A stretch of 64,000 bases of DNA from Schlegelella_A sp036496385 (GTDB lineage Bacteria > Pseudomonadota > Gammaproteobacteria > Burkholderiales > Burkholderiaceae_C): assembly GCA_036496385.1 (NCBI GenBank), contig DASXLD010000086.1:15509-79508 (forward strand), in the 5' to 3' direction. The stretch's first letter is position 1. The number at the start of each line of letters is the position of its first letter. Positions 41,152-50,889 of this stretch are shown one piece after another. Made by a program: the position numbers and the translations under genes. Below the pieces are notes generated by a model. It made no database searches, was not told the DNA's origin, and saw only the letters and a list, made by a program, of their open reading frames with translations.

Positions 41152-41502
41152 CTAGTGGTGCTCGCCTGCCGCGGAGCGCACGGTCCGGTTCAACGCCACG
41201 GAAGCGGATGTGTCCGCCGCCTTCGCCTTCGCGTGCCAGGCTTCATCGTAGTGGGCCCGGCGCTCGTCGAAGACCTGCTTGCGATGGTCGGCGGCACGGC
41301 CCTCGAAGGCGGGCGCCGTCGAGCTGGTGCGCGCGGCCGGCGCATCGGGTGCCGGTGTCGCATCGCGGCCGGCGCTGCTGCCCATCCATGCCAACAGGGC
41401 CACGAACGCGAGGCATCCGCCGCAACTTGCCATTGCTCCGGTGACGCGATGCGCCGCTCGCCCGACGCTGCGCGCTGCCGCATTGTTCGCTTCGAAATTC
41501 AT
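41152..41502 (-). CDS. Small single-pass membrane protein
   Basis: The 116-aa product has one hydrophobic segment (about 24-41, MASCGGCLAFVALLAWMG). An Ala/Pro-rich periplasmic-looking region follows, then a charged helix (FEGRAADHRKQVFDERRAHY). GGAGGG precedes ATG 41502. No known family is recognised. It is the last leftward gene before tRNA-Thr, with about 250 bases of featureless DNA between them. Confidence 0.6.
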   Translation of the reverse strand: MNFEANNAAARSVGRAAHRVTGAMASCGGCLAFVALLAWMGSSAGRDATPAPDAPAARTSSTAPAFEGRAADHRKQVFDERRAHYDEAWHAKAKAADTSASVALNRTVRSAAGEHH

Positions 41503-41751
41503 CGTGCCCTCCGCTCTGAAATGGGCCGAACCACGGAATCGAGGCCGACACTGCGCTGCCGGAGAAGGAGCCTCTTCCCTTAAAGCGGAATCGCGCTCGC
41601 GAACCCGACAGCACCGATCAGGTCTCGACCGACCGGAGCCGGCTCATCGGGAGACCTTAGTCGCTTCGCGCAGGAGTTCCATCCTCTGGAGGAGGGATGA
41701 GCCGGGCTCACGCAGTGCGACCCGGCGGCCTGCAGGCAAGGGTAGGGAGAT

Positions 41752-41827
41752 TGGTGCCGGCGAGAAGAGTCGAACTCCCGACCTTCGCATTACGAATGCG
41801 CTGCTCTACCAACTGAGCTACGCCGGC
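41752..41827 (-). tRNA. tRNA-Thr (anticodon CGT)
   Basis: A 76-base cloverleaf with acceptor stem GCCGGCG/CGCCGGC, D-arm GCTCAGTTGGTAGAGC, anticodon loop TTCGTAA (CGT, threonine ACG codon), T-arm GGGAGTTCGACTCTTCTC and encoded CCA. No integrase or repeat is seen next to it. Confidence 0.97.
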
Positions 41828-41896
41828 GTCGCGATCGTCCTGCCCGAAGGCGCGGCGTGCGAGCGGCGCATTCTAACGGAGCCGCCTTGCTGCGCC

Positions 41897-43165
41897 CTAC
41901 TGCAACGTGAAGGGCGGCAGGCGCGGTGTGACGGGCGTGTTCTTCAGCGTCGCGTAGACCGGCAGGCCGCCGCGGAAGGCCGGATAGTCCTCGCCGGCGA
42001 TCAGCGGCCGCAGGTAGCGGCGGCATTTCTCGGTGATCGAGAAGCCGTCGTCGGCAATGAAATCGCGCGGCATGAACTTCTCGACGTTGGCGATGTCGGC
42101 AAGGTCGGCGACGCCGATCCGGTAGCGATAGGGCACGTCGGACGTGCGCTCGATCGTCGGCATCACCGCGTTCGCGCCCTTCAGCGCCAGCTCGACGGCG
42201 CGCTTGCCGAGTTCGTAGGCCTGGCGGACGTCGGTCTTCGAGGCGATGTGGCGTGCCGCCCGCTGCAGATAGTCGGCGACCGCCCAATGGAACTTGTGGC
42301 CGAGGGCGCTCTTGATCATCTCCGCGACGACGGGCGCAGCACCCCCGAGCTGGGCGTGGCCGAAGGCGTCGCGTGTGCCCTGCTCGGCGAGGAAGGTGCC
42401 GTCGGCGCGGTGGGCGCCTTCGGAGACGATGACCGTGCAGTAGCCGCGCTCCTTCACCAGCGCGTCGACCTTGGCGATGAACCTCGACTGCTCGAACTCG
42501 ATCTCGGGAAAGAGGATGACCACCGGGATGCCGTGCTCCTCGATCAACCCGCCGGCGGCGGCGATCCAGCCGGCGTGGCGGCCCATCACCTCGAGCACGA
42601 AGACCTTGGTCGAGGTCCGTGCCATCGAGCGGACGTCGAACGACGCTTCGAGCGCCGACACGGCGACGTACTTGGCGACCGAACCGAAGCCCGGGCAGCA
42701 ATCGGTGACCGGCAGGTCGTTGTCGACTGTCTTCGGCACGTGGATCGCCTGCAGCGGGTAGCCCCACTCCTTCGAGAGCTGGCTGACCTTGAAGCAGGTG
42801 TCGGCCGAGTCGCCGCCGCCGTTGTAGAAGAACCAGGCAATGTCGTGGGCACGGAACACAGCGATCAGCCGCTCGTACTCGCGCCGGTTCTTCTCGAGCG
42901 ACTTCAGCTTGTAGCGGCAGGAACCGAACGCGCCCGACGGCGTCGTGCGCAGGGCGCGGATCGCGGCTGCGGACTCCTTGCCGGTGTCGATCAGCTCCTC
43001 GGTGAGAGCGCCGATGATGCCGTTGCGGCCGGCGTAGACGTTGCCGATCACGTCCTTGTGGGCGCGTGCGGTCTCGATGACGCCGCATGCCGACGCGTTG
43101 ATGACGGCGGTGACGCCGCCCGACTGCGCGTAGAACGCGTTCTTCCTCACGCTCCTGGTGGCCAT
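41897..43165 (-). CDS. pfp: Pyrophosphate-type 6-phosphofructokinase
   Basis: The 422-aa enzyme interconverts fructose 6-phosphate and fructose 1,6-bisphosphate using pyrophosphate. Conserved signatures include AQSGGVTAVINASACGV, the NGGGDSADTC segment, HVPKTVDNDLPVTDCCPGFG and VFVLEVMGRHAGWIAAAGGL. The loop GGGDSADT corresponds to the phosphoryl donor site; the Asp in the GGDD-type position of PPi enzymes should be checked by alignment before excluding ATP use. The start at 43165 lies eight bases after pepN, and the gene ends about 70 bases from tRNA-Thr. Confidence 0.88.
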   Translation of the reverse strand: MATRSVRKNAFYAQSGGVTAVINASACGVIETARAHKDVIGNVYAGRNGIIGALTEELIDTGKESAAAIRALRTTPSGAFGSCRYKLKSLEKNRREYERLIAVFRAHDIAWFFYNGGGDSADTCFKVSQLSKEWGYPLQAIHVPKTVDNDLPVTDCCPGFGSVAKYVAVSALEASFDVRSMARTSTKVFVLEVMGRHAGWIAAAGGLIEEHGIPVVILFPEIEFEQSRFIAKVDALVKERGYCTVIVSEGAHRADGTFLAEQGTRDAFGHAQLGGAAPVVAEMIKSALGHKFHWAVADYLQRAARHIASKTDVRQAYELGKRAVELALKGANAVMPTIERTSDVPYRYRIGVADLADIANVEKFMPRDFIADDGFSITEKCRRYLRPLIAGEDYPAFRGGLPVYATLKNTPVTPRLPPFTLQ

Positions 43166-43173
43166 GGTGCTCC

Positions 43174-45852
43174 TCACCCCGCGGCAAGCGCGTGCGAGAC
43201 GATCTCGGTGGTGTCGGTCGAGAGCTTGGCCGAGGCGGCGACACGCGTGATCGCCACCCGCGCGGCACTCCGATACGGCTCGGCGAGCTGCGTCCAGCGG
43301 TCGAGCGCACGCGCGATCCGCGACGCCAGCTGCGGATTGAGCGGATCGATCTCGAGGATGCGGTCGGCCCAGAACGCGTAGCCGGCAGCATCTGCGCGGT
43401 GAAAGCCGCCCGGGTTGCCGAGGCAGAACGAGCCGATCAGGCTGCGGGCGCGGTTCGGGTTGGCGATGCTGAAGTCGGGGTGATGCAGCAGCGCGCGGAC
43501 GCGTTCGAACACCTTGTCGCCACTCTCGGGCGCCATCGCCTGCAGCGTGAACCACTTGTCGACGACGAGGGGATCGCCATCGGACATCGCGAGGAAGCGG
43601 TCGAGCGCAGCGTCGGCGAGCTCGGAGCCCGAGAACAGCAGCGCGGTAAGCGCGCCCTGGCGCAAGGTCATGTTCGACGCATTCTTGAACTGTTGGTAGG
43701 CGCGACCCGGCCAGACCGGGTCATCGCGGTCGACGGCGTCGAGGCAGAGCATCGCCAGGCTCAGGTTGGCGAGCGCGCGGTAGCCCGACTGCATCGTATC
43801 GGGCGAGTAGCCGCCGCTCACCTGGTGCGTCTCGAACGCCCACTCCCAGTCGGCGCGCAGGGCGCGCGCAAGAGCGAGCTTCATCGCCTCGCGCGCGGCA
43901 TGGATGCGCTGCGGGTCGACGCTGACGAGCTGCTCGGCGACATACGACTCGCTCGGCAGCGTCAGCACGAGCTCCTTGAAGGCCGGGTCGAGCTCGGGGT
44001 GGTGCAGCACCTCGCGCATCGCCGACACGAAGCCGGAATCGAGCGCGCCGGCGTCGGCGTCGCCGCGGACGACCGCGAGCAGCCGCTGGATCGCGAGCCG
44101 CTGGCCGGCTTCCCAGCGGTTGTACGGATCACTGTCGTGGCGAAGCAGAACGAGCAGGTCGGCATCACTCAGCCCGTCGACGAGCATGATCGGTGCCGAG
44201 AAGCCGCGCAGCAACGAGAGCACCGGTGGCTGGTCGACGTCGACGAAGGTGAAGAACGATCGCGACTCGTCGAGAACGAGCACGCGCGAGGTCGCCGCCG
44301 CGGCCGGAGGCTCGTCCTCGAGGCGCAGCGCGATCGCGCGGCCGTCGCGGCCGAGGAGGCCCATCGCGAGAGGGATCACGAACGGCTCGTGCGCGGTACC
44401 CGACGCCGACGTCGGCGCCTGCTCGAGGCCGAGCGTGTAGGTCCGCGTCGGCGCGTCGTAGCGGCCGCGCGCCGTCACCTTGGGAGTTCCGGCCTGCGAA
44501 TACCAGCGCTTGAACTGCGGCAGCAAGCGCGCGAGGTCGCTTTGCGGATTGGCATCGGCGACGGCCTGAGCGAAGTCGTCGCACGTCACCGCCTTGCCGT
44601 CGTGACGGTCGAAATAGAGCGTCATGCCCTTGGCGAATCCGGCGCGGCCGACCAGCGTCTGCATCATGCGGACGACCTCGGCGCCTTTCTCGTAGATCGT
44701 CGTCGTGTAGAAGTTGTTGATCTCGACGTAGCTCTCGGGCCGCACCGGGTGCGCCATCGGGCCGGCGTCCTCCGGGAACTGGAGCGTGCGCAGGTTCCTC
44801 ACCGCGCCGATCCGGATCACCGCGCGCGCCGACGCCGTCGCGGCCATGTCCATCGAGAACTCCTGGTCGCGAAAGACGGTCAGGCCTTCCTTCAGGCTCA
44901 ACTGGAACCAGTCGCGGCAGGTGATGCGGTTGCCGGTCCAGTTGTGGAAGTACTCGTGGCCGACGACCGACTGGATCGCCGCGTAGTCGGCATCGGTCGC
45001 CGTCGCCGCGTTGGCGAGCACGTAGCGGGTGTTGAAGATGTTGAGGCCCTTGTTCTCCATCGCGCCCATGTTGTAGTCGCCGACCGCGACGATCATGAAG
45101 CGCTCTAGGTCGAGCTCGAGGCCGAAGCGCGCCTCGTCCCAGACGACCGAGGCGATCAGCGAGGCGAGCGCGTGCTCGGTCTTGTCGAGGTCGCCGCGCC
45201 GGACGTGGATCTGCAGCAGGTGGTCCTTGCCCGAGCGCGAGCGGACACGCTGCTCGCGGGCGACGAGGTCGGCGGCGACGAGCGCGAACAGGTAGCTCGG
45301 CTTCGGGAACGGATCGTGCCAGCGCGCGAAGTGGCGCCCGTTGTCGAGATCGCCCTGCTCGACGAGGTTGCCGTTCGAGAGCAGGATCGGGCAGCCGGCC
45401 TTGCTGGCGCGCAGCAGCACCGAGTACTCGGCCATGACGTCGGGCCGGTCGAGGAAGTAGGTGATGCGCCGGAAGCCCTCGGCCTCGCACTGGGTGAAGA
45501 AGCCGCCGCTCGAGGTGTAGAGGCCCGACAGCTGGGTGTTCTTCTCGGGCGCGCAGGTGTTGCGGATCTCGAGTGTGAAGCTGCCCTCGGGCGGGTTGTC
45601 GATCACGAGGAGCCCGTCCTCGTGGCGAAACGACACCGGCTCGCCGTTCGCGAGGCAGCGCGTCAGCGTGATGTCCCTGCCGTGCAGCCTGAGCGCGCCC
45701 GGCGGCGCGGCGCCGTTGCGTTCGATCTGCATCCGGCTCGTGACCATCGTCTTCGCCGGGTCGAGGTCGAACGTCAGGTCGACCTTGCGGATCCAGTACG
45801 GCGGCGGCGCGTAGTCTTCGCGGCGCACGAGGGGAGCGGTGCCTTCGCGCAT
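43174..45852 (-). CDS. pepN: Aminopeptidase N
   Basis: The 892-aa cytosolic M1 zinc aminopeptidase is the length expected of PepN (E. coli 870). Exopeptidase motif GAMEN is at 263-267, with zinc site HEYFH at 299-303 and the downstream Glu in LKEGLTVFRDQEF. The C-terminal DUF3458 armadillo-like region is intact. The start MREGTAPL at 45852 follows GGAGA by eight bases; an upstream extension lacks such a site. It lies between prfB and the phosphofructokinase gene in a leftward block. Confidence 0.95.
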   Translation of the reverse strand: MREGTAPLVRREDYAPPPYWIRKVDLTFDLDPAKTMVTSRMQIERNGAAPPGALRLHGRDITLTRCLANGEPVSFRHEDGLLVIDNPPEGSFTLEIRNTCAPEKNTQLSGLYTSSGGFFTQCEAEGFRRITYFLDRPDVMAEYSVLLRASKAGCPILLSNGNLVEQGDLDNGRHFARWHDPFPKPSYLFALVAADLVAREQRVRSRSGKDHLLQIHVRRGDLDKTEHALASLIASVVWDEARFGLELDLERFMIVAVGDYNMGAMENKGLNIFNTRYVLANAATATDADYAAIQSVVGHEYFHNWTGNRITCRDWFQLSLKEGLTVFRDQEFSMDMAATASARAVIRIGAVRNLRTLQFPEDAGPMAHPVRPESYVEINNFYTTTIYEKGAEVVRMMQTLVGRAGFAKGMTLYFDRHDGKAVTCDDFAQAVADANPQSDLARLLPQFKRWYSQAGTPKVTARGRYDAPTRTYTLGLEQAPTSASGTAHEPFVIPLAMGLLGRDGRAIALRLEDEPPAAAATSRVLVLDESRSFFTFVDVDQPPVLSLLRGFSAPIMLVDGLSDADLLVLLRHDSDPYNRWEAGQRLAIQRLLAVVRGDADAGALDSGFVSAMREVLHHPELDPAFKELVLTLPSESYVAEQLVSVDPQRIHAAREAMKLALARALRADWEWAFETHQVSGGYSPDTMQSGYRALANLSLAMLCLDAVDRDDPVWPGRAYQQFKNASNMTLRQGALTALLFSGSELADAALDRFLAMSDGDPLVVDKWFTLQAMAPESGDKVFERVRALLHHPDFSIANPNRARSLIGSFCLGNPGGFHRADAAGYAFWADRILEIDPLNPQLASRIARALDRWTQLAEPYRSAARVAITRVAASAKLSTDTTEIVSHALAAG

Positions 45853-45907
45853 GGTCGTTGTCTCCGATTTTTCGATTCGTTGTCCTGCGCGGGATCGCGG
45901 TGCCCGC

Positions 45908-47012
45908 TCACACACCCTGCTTCAGGCTGGCCTCGATGAAGACGTCGAGGTCGCCGTCGAGAACTTTCTGAGTGTTGCTGACCTCGACGTTGGTACGCAG
46001 ATCCTTGATCCGGCTCTGGTCGAGGACGTAGCTTCTGATCTGGTGGCCCCAGCCGACGTCGGTCTTGGTGTCCTCGAGCTTCTGCTGCTCGGCCATGCGC
46101 TTTCTCATCTCGTGCTCGTACAGGCGCGAGCGCAGCATCTGCCAGGCTTCGTCGCGATTCCGGTGCTGCGAGCGGTCGTTCTGGCACTGGACGACGATCC
46201 CGGTCGGGAGGTGCGTCAGGCGCACCGCCGAGTCGGTCTTGTTGATGTGCTGGCCGCCGGCGCCCGAGGCGCGGAAGGTGTCGACGCGGACGTCGGCCGG
46301 GTTGATGTCGATCTCGATCGAGTCGTCGACCTCGGGATAGACGAACAGGCTCGCGAAGCTCGTGTGACGGCCGCCGCTCGAATCGAACGGGCTCTTCCGC
46401 ACCAGCCGATGAACGCCCGTCTCGGTGCGCAGCAGCCCGAACGCGTACTCGCCCTCGACCTTGATCGTCGCGCTGCGGATGCCGGCGACGTCGCCCTCGG
46501 TCTCCTCGAGCACCTCGGTCGTGAAGCCTTTCTTCTCGCAATACTTGAGGTACTGGCGCAGCAGCATCGCCGCCCAGTCGCACGCCTCCGTGCCGCCGGC
46601 GCCGGCCTGGATGTCGATGAAACAGTTGCTCGGGTCGGCCGGGTTGTCGAACATCCGGCGGAACTCGAGCTGGGCGATCGTCGCCTCGAGCCTGACGGCG
46701 TCGGAGTTGATCGACAGCAGGCTGCCGTCGTCGCCATCGGCCTTCGACAGCTCGTAGAGCTCGCGGCTGTCGGCAAGGTTCGAGCTCAGATGGTCGATCG
46801 TCGCCACCACCGTGTCGAGCGATCGCTTCTCGCGGCCGAGGTCCTGGGCGCGCTGGGGCTCGTTCCAGACGTTCGGGTTCTCGAGGGCGGCGTTGACCTC
46901 GTTCAGCCGCAGCGCTTTGCGGTCGTAGTCAAAGATACCCCCGAAGGTCTTGGGTCCGCCGGGTCAGGTCGGCGATCCGGTTGCCGATGGCATTGATGTG
47001 TTCGACGTCCAT
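45908..47012 (-). CDS. prfB: Peptide chain release factor 2 (programmed +1 frameshift)
   Basis: RF2 reads UGA and UAA stops. Twenty-seven codons from ATG 47012 end at an in-frame TGA (46929-46931). A +1 shift over CTT-T continues into 340 more codons, giving 367 residues (E. coli 365). The stop-recognition motif SPF is in VRKSPFDSSGGRH, and the catalytic GGQ is in SGAGGQHINKTDSAV. Autoregulation by low RF2 is the known purpose of the shift. It is followed by pepN and preceded by an alpha/beta hydrolase gene eight bases upstream. Confidence 0.96.
46928..46943 (-). promoter_or_regulatory. prfB frameshift site
   Basis: On the reverse strand the sequence CGGGGGTATCTTTGAC combines the SD-like GGGGG, the slippery CTT and the TGA-C stop context. 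This is the classical RF2 recoding signal, differing from E. coli AGGGGGTATCTTTGAC only at the first base. Confidence 0.95.
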
Positions 47013-47020
47013 GGGTCTCT

Positions 47021-47989
47021 TCAGTTCGAGGCGCTTCGCGGAGGGCGCGATTCTGACAGGAACGCCTCGATCAACCGGGCGATGTCCTCGGGGCGGTCGT
47101 GGTGCAGCATGTGGCTGGCCGGGCCGACGACGTGGCGCTCGACGTCGGCGACGAGGTTCAGCCGCTCGTGGAACTCGGCCTTGCTGTAGCGGTCGCCCCA
47201 CCAGACCGAGAGGTCGGTGCGGTCGCCTTCGAGCCAGAGCATCGGTGCGGTGATGCGCTTCCAGCACTCGAGCCACTCGTCGACCTGCGCGATCAGCGGG
47301 CTCATCCGCTTGTGGTCCGGGTCGGCGAGCAGCGCGCGCGGGCCGGCGTCGTCGTCGGTGATCGGCCGCGACCAGTGCGATGCGAGCCACGCCGCGCGGT
47401 CGCCGCGCAGCAGCGGGTTGGTCTGCGTCAGCCGGCCGGCGACCGCGGCGAGATCGTCGTACGGGCGCAGCTGCATCGGCTTCTTCAGCTGGTCGAGCCA
47501 CCTCGCGATCCGCGCCGGGGCCTGTGCCGGCTTCGAGCGCGGCATGCCGAATCCTTCGAGGTTGACGAGACGGCGCACGTTGTGGGGCCGGATGCCGGCG
47601 TAGAGCATCGCCACGTTGCCGCCCATGCTGTGGCCGAGCAGGTCGACCGGCGCGCGCTCGACGCCGAACAGGTCGTCGAGAACGATCTCGAGGTCGCCGA
47701 GATATTCGGGGAAGAAATAGGTGTCGGCCTCGGGCGTGTCGCTGCCGCCGAAGCCTCGCCAGTCGAGCGCGATGACGTGGCGCTCCTCGACGAAGCAATC
47801 GACGACGAACTGGAACGACGCAGCGACGTCCATCCAGCCGTGCAGCATGACGAGCGGCGGCCGCTCGAGGCGGTCGAGGTCCGCGTCGCCCCAGACGAGG
47901 ACGTGCTGGCGAAGACCGCGCACGTCGACGAAACGGCCGCGCGCAGGACGCCGCGGTTGGTAGGACGATGCCGGAGTCACCCCTCGCAC
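47021..47989 (-). CDS. Alpha/beta hydrolase
   Basis: The 322-aa protein has an alpha/beta hydrolase core: PPLVMLHGWMDVAASFQFVV, VIALDWRGFGGSD, nucleophile elbow GHSMGGNVAM, Asp in LEGDRTD and catalytic His in GPASHMLHHDRPE. A serine hydrolase of unknown substrate. GTG at 47989 is the most plausible start; the frame is open much further upstream but that part would overlap the divergent GNAT gene. It heads the leftward prfB-pepN-pfp block with only eight bases to prfB. Confidence 0.85.
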   Translation of the reverse strand: MRGVTPASSYQPRRPARGRFVDVRGLRQHVLVWGDADLDRLERPPLVMLHGWMDVAASFQFVVDCFVEERHVIALDWRGFGGSDTPEADTYFFPEYLGDLEIVLDDLFGVERAPVDLLGHSMGGNVAMLYAGIRPHNVRRLVNLEGFGMPRSKPAQAPARIARWLDQLKKPMQLRPYDDLAAVAGRLTQTNPLLRGDRAAWLASHWSRPITDDDAGPRALLADPDHKRMSPLIAQVDEWLECWKRITAPMLWLEGDRTDLSVWWGDRYSKAEFHERLNLVADVERHVVGPASHMLHHDRPEDIARLIEAFLSESRPPRSASN

Positions 47990-48140
47990 TGTAGGCGAGG
48001 CGTTCCCGGAGCGGGTCAGCCCATCGGGCTGCGCCGCGGCGCCGGCTGCGTGCTCCTCGCAGGGGTCGCACCGACTCCGGGACGAGCCCGCTGCGACGGC
48101 CGCCTGCAAAACAGGGATGGTCGGCAGGCAGAATCGGGCC

Positions 48141-48638
48141 ATGACGAGCGCCGCCGATTTCTCATTGCGTGCGGCCGAGCGTCGCGATGTCGACGCCATC
48201 GTCGCCTTGATTCGCGGCCTCGCCGAGTTCGAGAAGCTGACCCATCTGCTCGAGGTCACCCCCGACAAGCTCGCCCTGCATCTGTTCGGGGCGCGGCCCG
48301 TGGTCGAGGCGATCGTCGCCGAGCGCGCCGGCCGCGTCGTCGCGTTCGCGCTCTTCTTCACCAACTTCTCGACCTTTCTCGCCAAGCCCGGCCTCTATCT
48401 CGAGGATCTCTTCGTCGAGCCCGAGCAGCGCGGCCACGGCATCGGCCAGGCGCTGCTCGAGCAGCTGGCGCGGCTCGCGGCCGCGCGCGGCTATGGCCGC
48501 TTCGAGTGGAGCGTGCTCGACTGGAACGAGGGTGCGATCCGCTTCTACCAGCGCATGGGCGCGACGGTGATGCCCGATTGGCGGATCTGCCGCATCGCCG
48601 GCGCGGCGCTCGACGCCTACCAGAGCGGACCGTCGTGA
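48141..48638 (+). CDS. GNAT family N-acetyltransferase
   Basis: The 165-aa protein has a GNAT fold: LRAAERRDVDAIVALIRGLA at the N-terminus, YLEDLFVEPEQRGHGIGQAL containing the acetyl-CoA loop Q/R-x-x-G-x-G, and WNEGAIRFYQRMGA at the C-terminus. It resembles the spermine/spermidine acetyltransferase-like subgroup. The start is ATG 48141. Its stop overlaps the GTG of the acyl-CoA synthetase gene (GTGA), so the two are cotranslated. Confidence 0.88.
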   Translation: MTSAADFSLRAAERRDVDAIVALIRGLAEFEKLTHLLEVTPDKLALHLFGARPVVEAIVAERAGRVVAFALFFTNFSTFLAKPGLYLEDLFVEPEQRGHGIGQALLEQLARLAAARGYGRFEWSVLDWNEGAIRFYQRMGATVMPDWRICRIAGAALDAYQSGPS

Positions 48639-50314
48639 GCACGGCGATCGACCGCTACGCGGAGCTCCATGCCGGCTTTCGCTGGCACGTTCCGGACGAC
48701 TTCAACATCGCCGAGGTCTGCTGCACGCGCTGGGCGCGCGAGCGGCCGGACGCGGTCGCGATCCGCTTCGAGGACGAGCGCGGTGCACGCGCCGACTACA
48801 CCTACGGCGCGCTCGACCGCGAGGCCGACCGGCTCGCTGCCGCGCTCGGCCGGCGCGGCGTCGCGCGCGGCGACCGCGTCGCGCTGGTGCTGCCGCAGCG
48901 CTTCGAGACCGCGGTCGCGCACATCGCGCTCTACCGCCTCGGCGCGATCGCGATGCCGCTGTCGATGCTGTTCGGTCCCGACGCGCTCGAGTACCGGATC
49001 CGCGACAGCGACGCGCGGCTGGCGATCGTCGACGAGAGCGGCATCGCCAACGTGCGCGCAGCGCGGCCGCTCTGTCCGCGCCTCGCGACGGTGATCGCGG
49101 TCGGCAGCGCGCACGGCCAGGGCGACATCGACTGGACCGATCTCTTGGCCGACGCGCGCTCGCCGTTCCCGGCCGCGACGACGCGTGCCGACGACCCCGC
49201 GGTGCTGATCTACACCAGCGGCACGACCGGGCCGCCGAAGGGAACGCTGATTCCGCACCGGGCGCTGATCGGCAACCTGCCAGGGTTCGTCTGCAGCCAG
49301 AACTGGTTTCCTCAGGACGATGCCGTCTTCTGGTCGCCGGCCGACTGGGCATGGACCGGCGGCTTGATGGACGCGCTGTTGCCGACGCTGTACTTCGGCC
49401 GCGAGATCGTCGCGTTGCAGCGCCGCTTCGCGCCCGAGCTGGCGTTCGAGGTGATGGAGCGTCATCGGGTGACCCACACCTTCCTCTTTCCGACCGCGCT
49501 GAAGGCGATGATGAAGGCGGTGCCGGCGCCGCGCGATCGCTTCTCGCTCGCGTTGCGCGCGATCATGAGCGCCGGCGAGGCGGTCGGCGACGCCGTCTTC
49601 GCGTGGTGCCGCGATGCCCTCGGCGTCGTCCCGAACGAGATGTTCGGCCAGACCGAGATCAACTACATCGTCGGCAATTGCGCGCTGCGCTGGCCGGCCC
49701 GCGCCGGCAGCATGGGCCGGCCATACCCGGGCCATCGTGTCGCCGTCATCGACGACGACGGCCGTGAGTGCCCGCGCGGCACGCCCGGCGACGTCGCGCT
49801 GCATCGGCGCGACGTCCACGGCGACCGCGATCCGATCTTCTTCCTCGGCTACTGGAACCGTGACGACGCCACCCGCGCCAAGTTCACCGGTGAGGTCGAC
49901 GACAGCTGGTGCCGCACCGGCGATACCGCGGTCATGGACGGCGACGGCTACCTCTGGTACCAGGGCCGCAGCGACGATGTCTTCAAGGCGGCCGGCTACC
50001 GGATCGGCCCGAGCGAAGTCGAGAACTGCCTCGTCAAGCATCCGGCGGTCGCCAACGCCGCCGTCGTGCCGAAGCCCGACGCCGAGCGCGGCGCGCTCGT
50101 CAAGGCGTTCGTCGTCGTCGCCCCGGGCCACGTCGCCTCGAGCACGCTCGCGAGCGAGCTGCAGGCGCACGTGCGCGGCAAGCTTGCGCCCTACGAGTAC
50201 CCGAAGGAGATCGAGTTCATCGACGCCCTGCCGATGACGACGACCGGCAAGGTGCAGCGGCGCCTGCTGCGGTTGCGCGAAGAGGAAAAAGCGAAGGCGC
50301 CGCGGTCGCCGTGA
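48635..50314 (+). CDS. AMP-forming acyl-CoA synthetase
   Basis: The 559-aa protein is of the ANL superfamily. Core motifs are LIYTSGTTGPPKG (P-loop), MFGQTEINYIVGN (A5), WCRTGDTAVMDGDGYLWYQG (A7), GRSDDVFKAAGYRIGPSEVE (A8) and a C-terminal Lys in MTTTGKVQRR (A10). Length and motifs suggest an acetyl/propionyl- or medium-chain acyl-CoA synthetase; the acid cannot be named. GTG 48635 overlaps the GNAT stop. Lysine acetylation of such enzymes by GNATs is known in other bacteria, so the pairing may be regulatory. Confidence 0.9.
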   Translation: MSTAIDRYAELHAGFRWHVPDDFNIAEVCCTRWARERPDAVAIRFEDERGARADYTYGALDREADRLAAALGRRGVARGDRVALVLPQRFETAVAHIALYRLGAIAMPLSMLFGPDALEYRIRDSDARLAIVDESGIANVRAARPLCPRLATVIAVGSAHGQGDIDWTDLLADARSPFPAATTRADDPAVLIYTSGTTGPPKGTLIPHRALIGNLPGFVCSQNWFPQDDAVFWSPADWAWTGGLMDALLPTLYFGREIVALQRRFAPELAFEVMERHRVTHTFLFPTALKAMMKAVPAPRDRFSLALRAIMSAGEAVGDAVFAWCRDALGVVPNEMFGQTEINYIVGNCALRWPARAGSMGRPYPGHRVAVIDDDGRECPRGTPGDVALHRRDVHGDRDPIFFLGYWNRDDATRAKFTGEVDDSWCRTGDTAVMDGDGYLWYQGRSDDVFKAAGYRIGPSEVENCLVKHPAVANAAVVPKPDAERGALVKAFVVVAPGHVASSTLASELQAHVRGKLAPYEYPKEIEFIDALPMTTTGKVQRRLLRLREEEKAKAPRSP

Positions 50315-50319
50315 CCGGC

Positions 50320-50333
50320 GGCGCCTCGGCGCC
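50320..50333. terminator. GC-rich hairpin between convergent genes
   Basis: GGCGCC-TC-GGCGCC can form a short GC stem between the convergent acyl-CoA synthetase and CHRD genes. There is no T-run, so the assignment is weak. Confidence 0.25.
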
Positions 50334-50347
50334 CGGGCAGCAGCCGG

Positions 50348-50785
50348 CTACTTGACCTGGCCGCGCAGCTCGCCGCCCGGATTCGCGGCGGTGTGCAGGT
50401 TGACGTACCAGAGCCCCTGCTTGACCTGGTCGACCTGCGCCGGCGTCAGCGTTGCCGAGCCGACGATCGGGCTGGCGAGCGGGCCGGCGAACGGCACCAC
50501 GACACCCGCGTTGCCGCCCGCGGCGGCCGGCCCGTGGAAGTGGCCGGCGGTGACCGGGCCCGTCATGCCCGAGTACGTCACGTTCCACTTGAGGACGTTG
50601 CCGTCGAGCTCGACGCGCGCCGTTCCCGAGCCCGTGCTGGCGTTCGGAGGCACCTCGTTCTTGGCCGCAAGCGGAACCGACATCACGCCGGCCATGCCTT
50701 TGTCGCGGTCCATCATGCCGCAGCCGGCGATGGCGAGCGCGCCGCCGACGAGGAGGGTGGCGAGTGCGAAACGACGAGCGATCAT
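50348..50785 (-). CDS. CHRD-domain lipoprotein
   Basis: The 145-aa protein has a lipoprotein signal (LLVGGALAIAGC, lipidated Cys22). A CHRD domain follows: AKNEVPPNASTGSGTARVEL, GPVTAGHFHGPAAAGGNAGV and LWYVNLHTAANPGGELRGQV. CHRD domains occur in metal-binding or structural envelope proteins; no enzyme activity is known. It is a single-gene unit, convergent with the acyl-CoA synthetase gene and divergent from YihY. Confidence 0.92.
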   Translation of the reverse strand: MIARRFALATLLVGGALAIAGCGMMDRDKGMAGVMSVPLAAKNEVPPNASTGSGTARVELDGNVLKWNVTYSGMTGPVTAGHFHGPAAAGGNAGVVVPFAGPLASPIVGSATLTPAQVDQVKQGLWYVNLHTAANPGGELRGQVK

Positions 50786-50889
50786 GAAGCTGTCTCCTGC
50801 AGTGGGTCGGGCCGGAGCGATGTGGCCAAGCTCCGGTTGGCGGGCGATGATAGAGCGTTCCTTCCCGCCGCGCTTCGTGGCGCACCCCT

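Noticed and set aside
41503..41751. A promoter or small RNA in the gap beside tRNA-Thr
   Set aside because: No recognisable -35/-10 pair, stem-loop with T-run or coding frame; nothing supportable seen.
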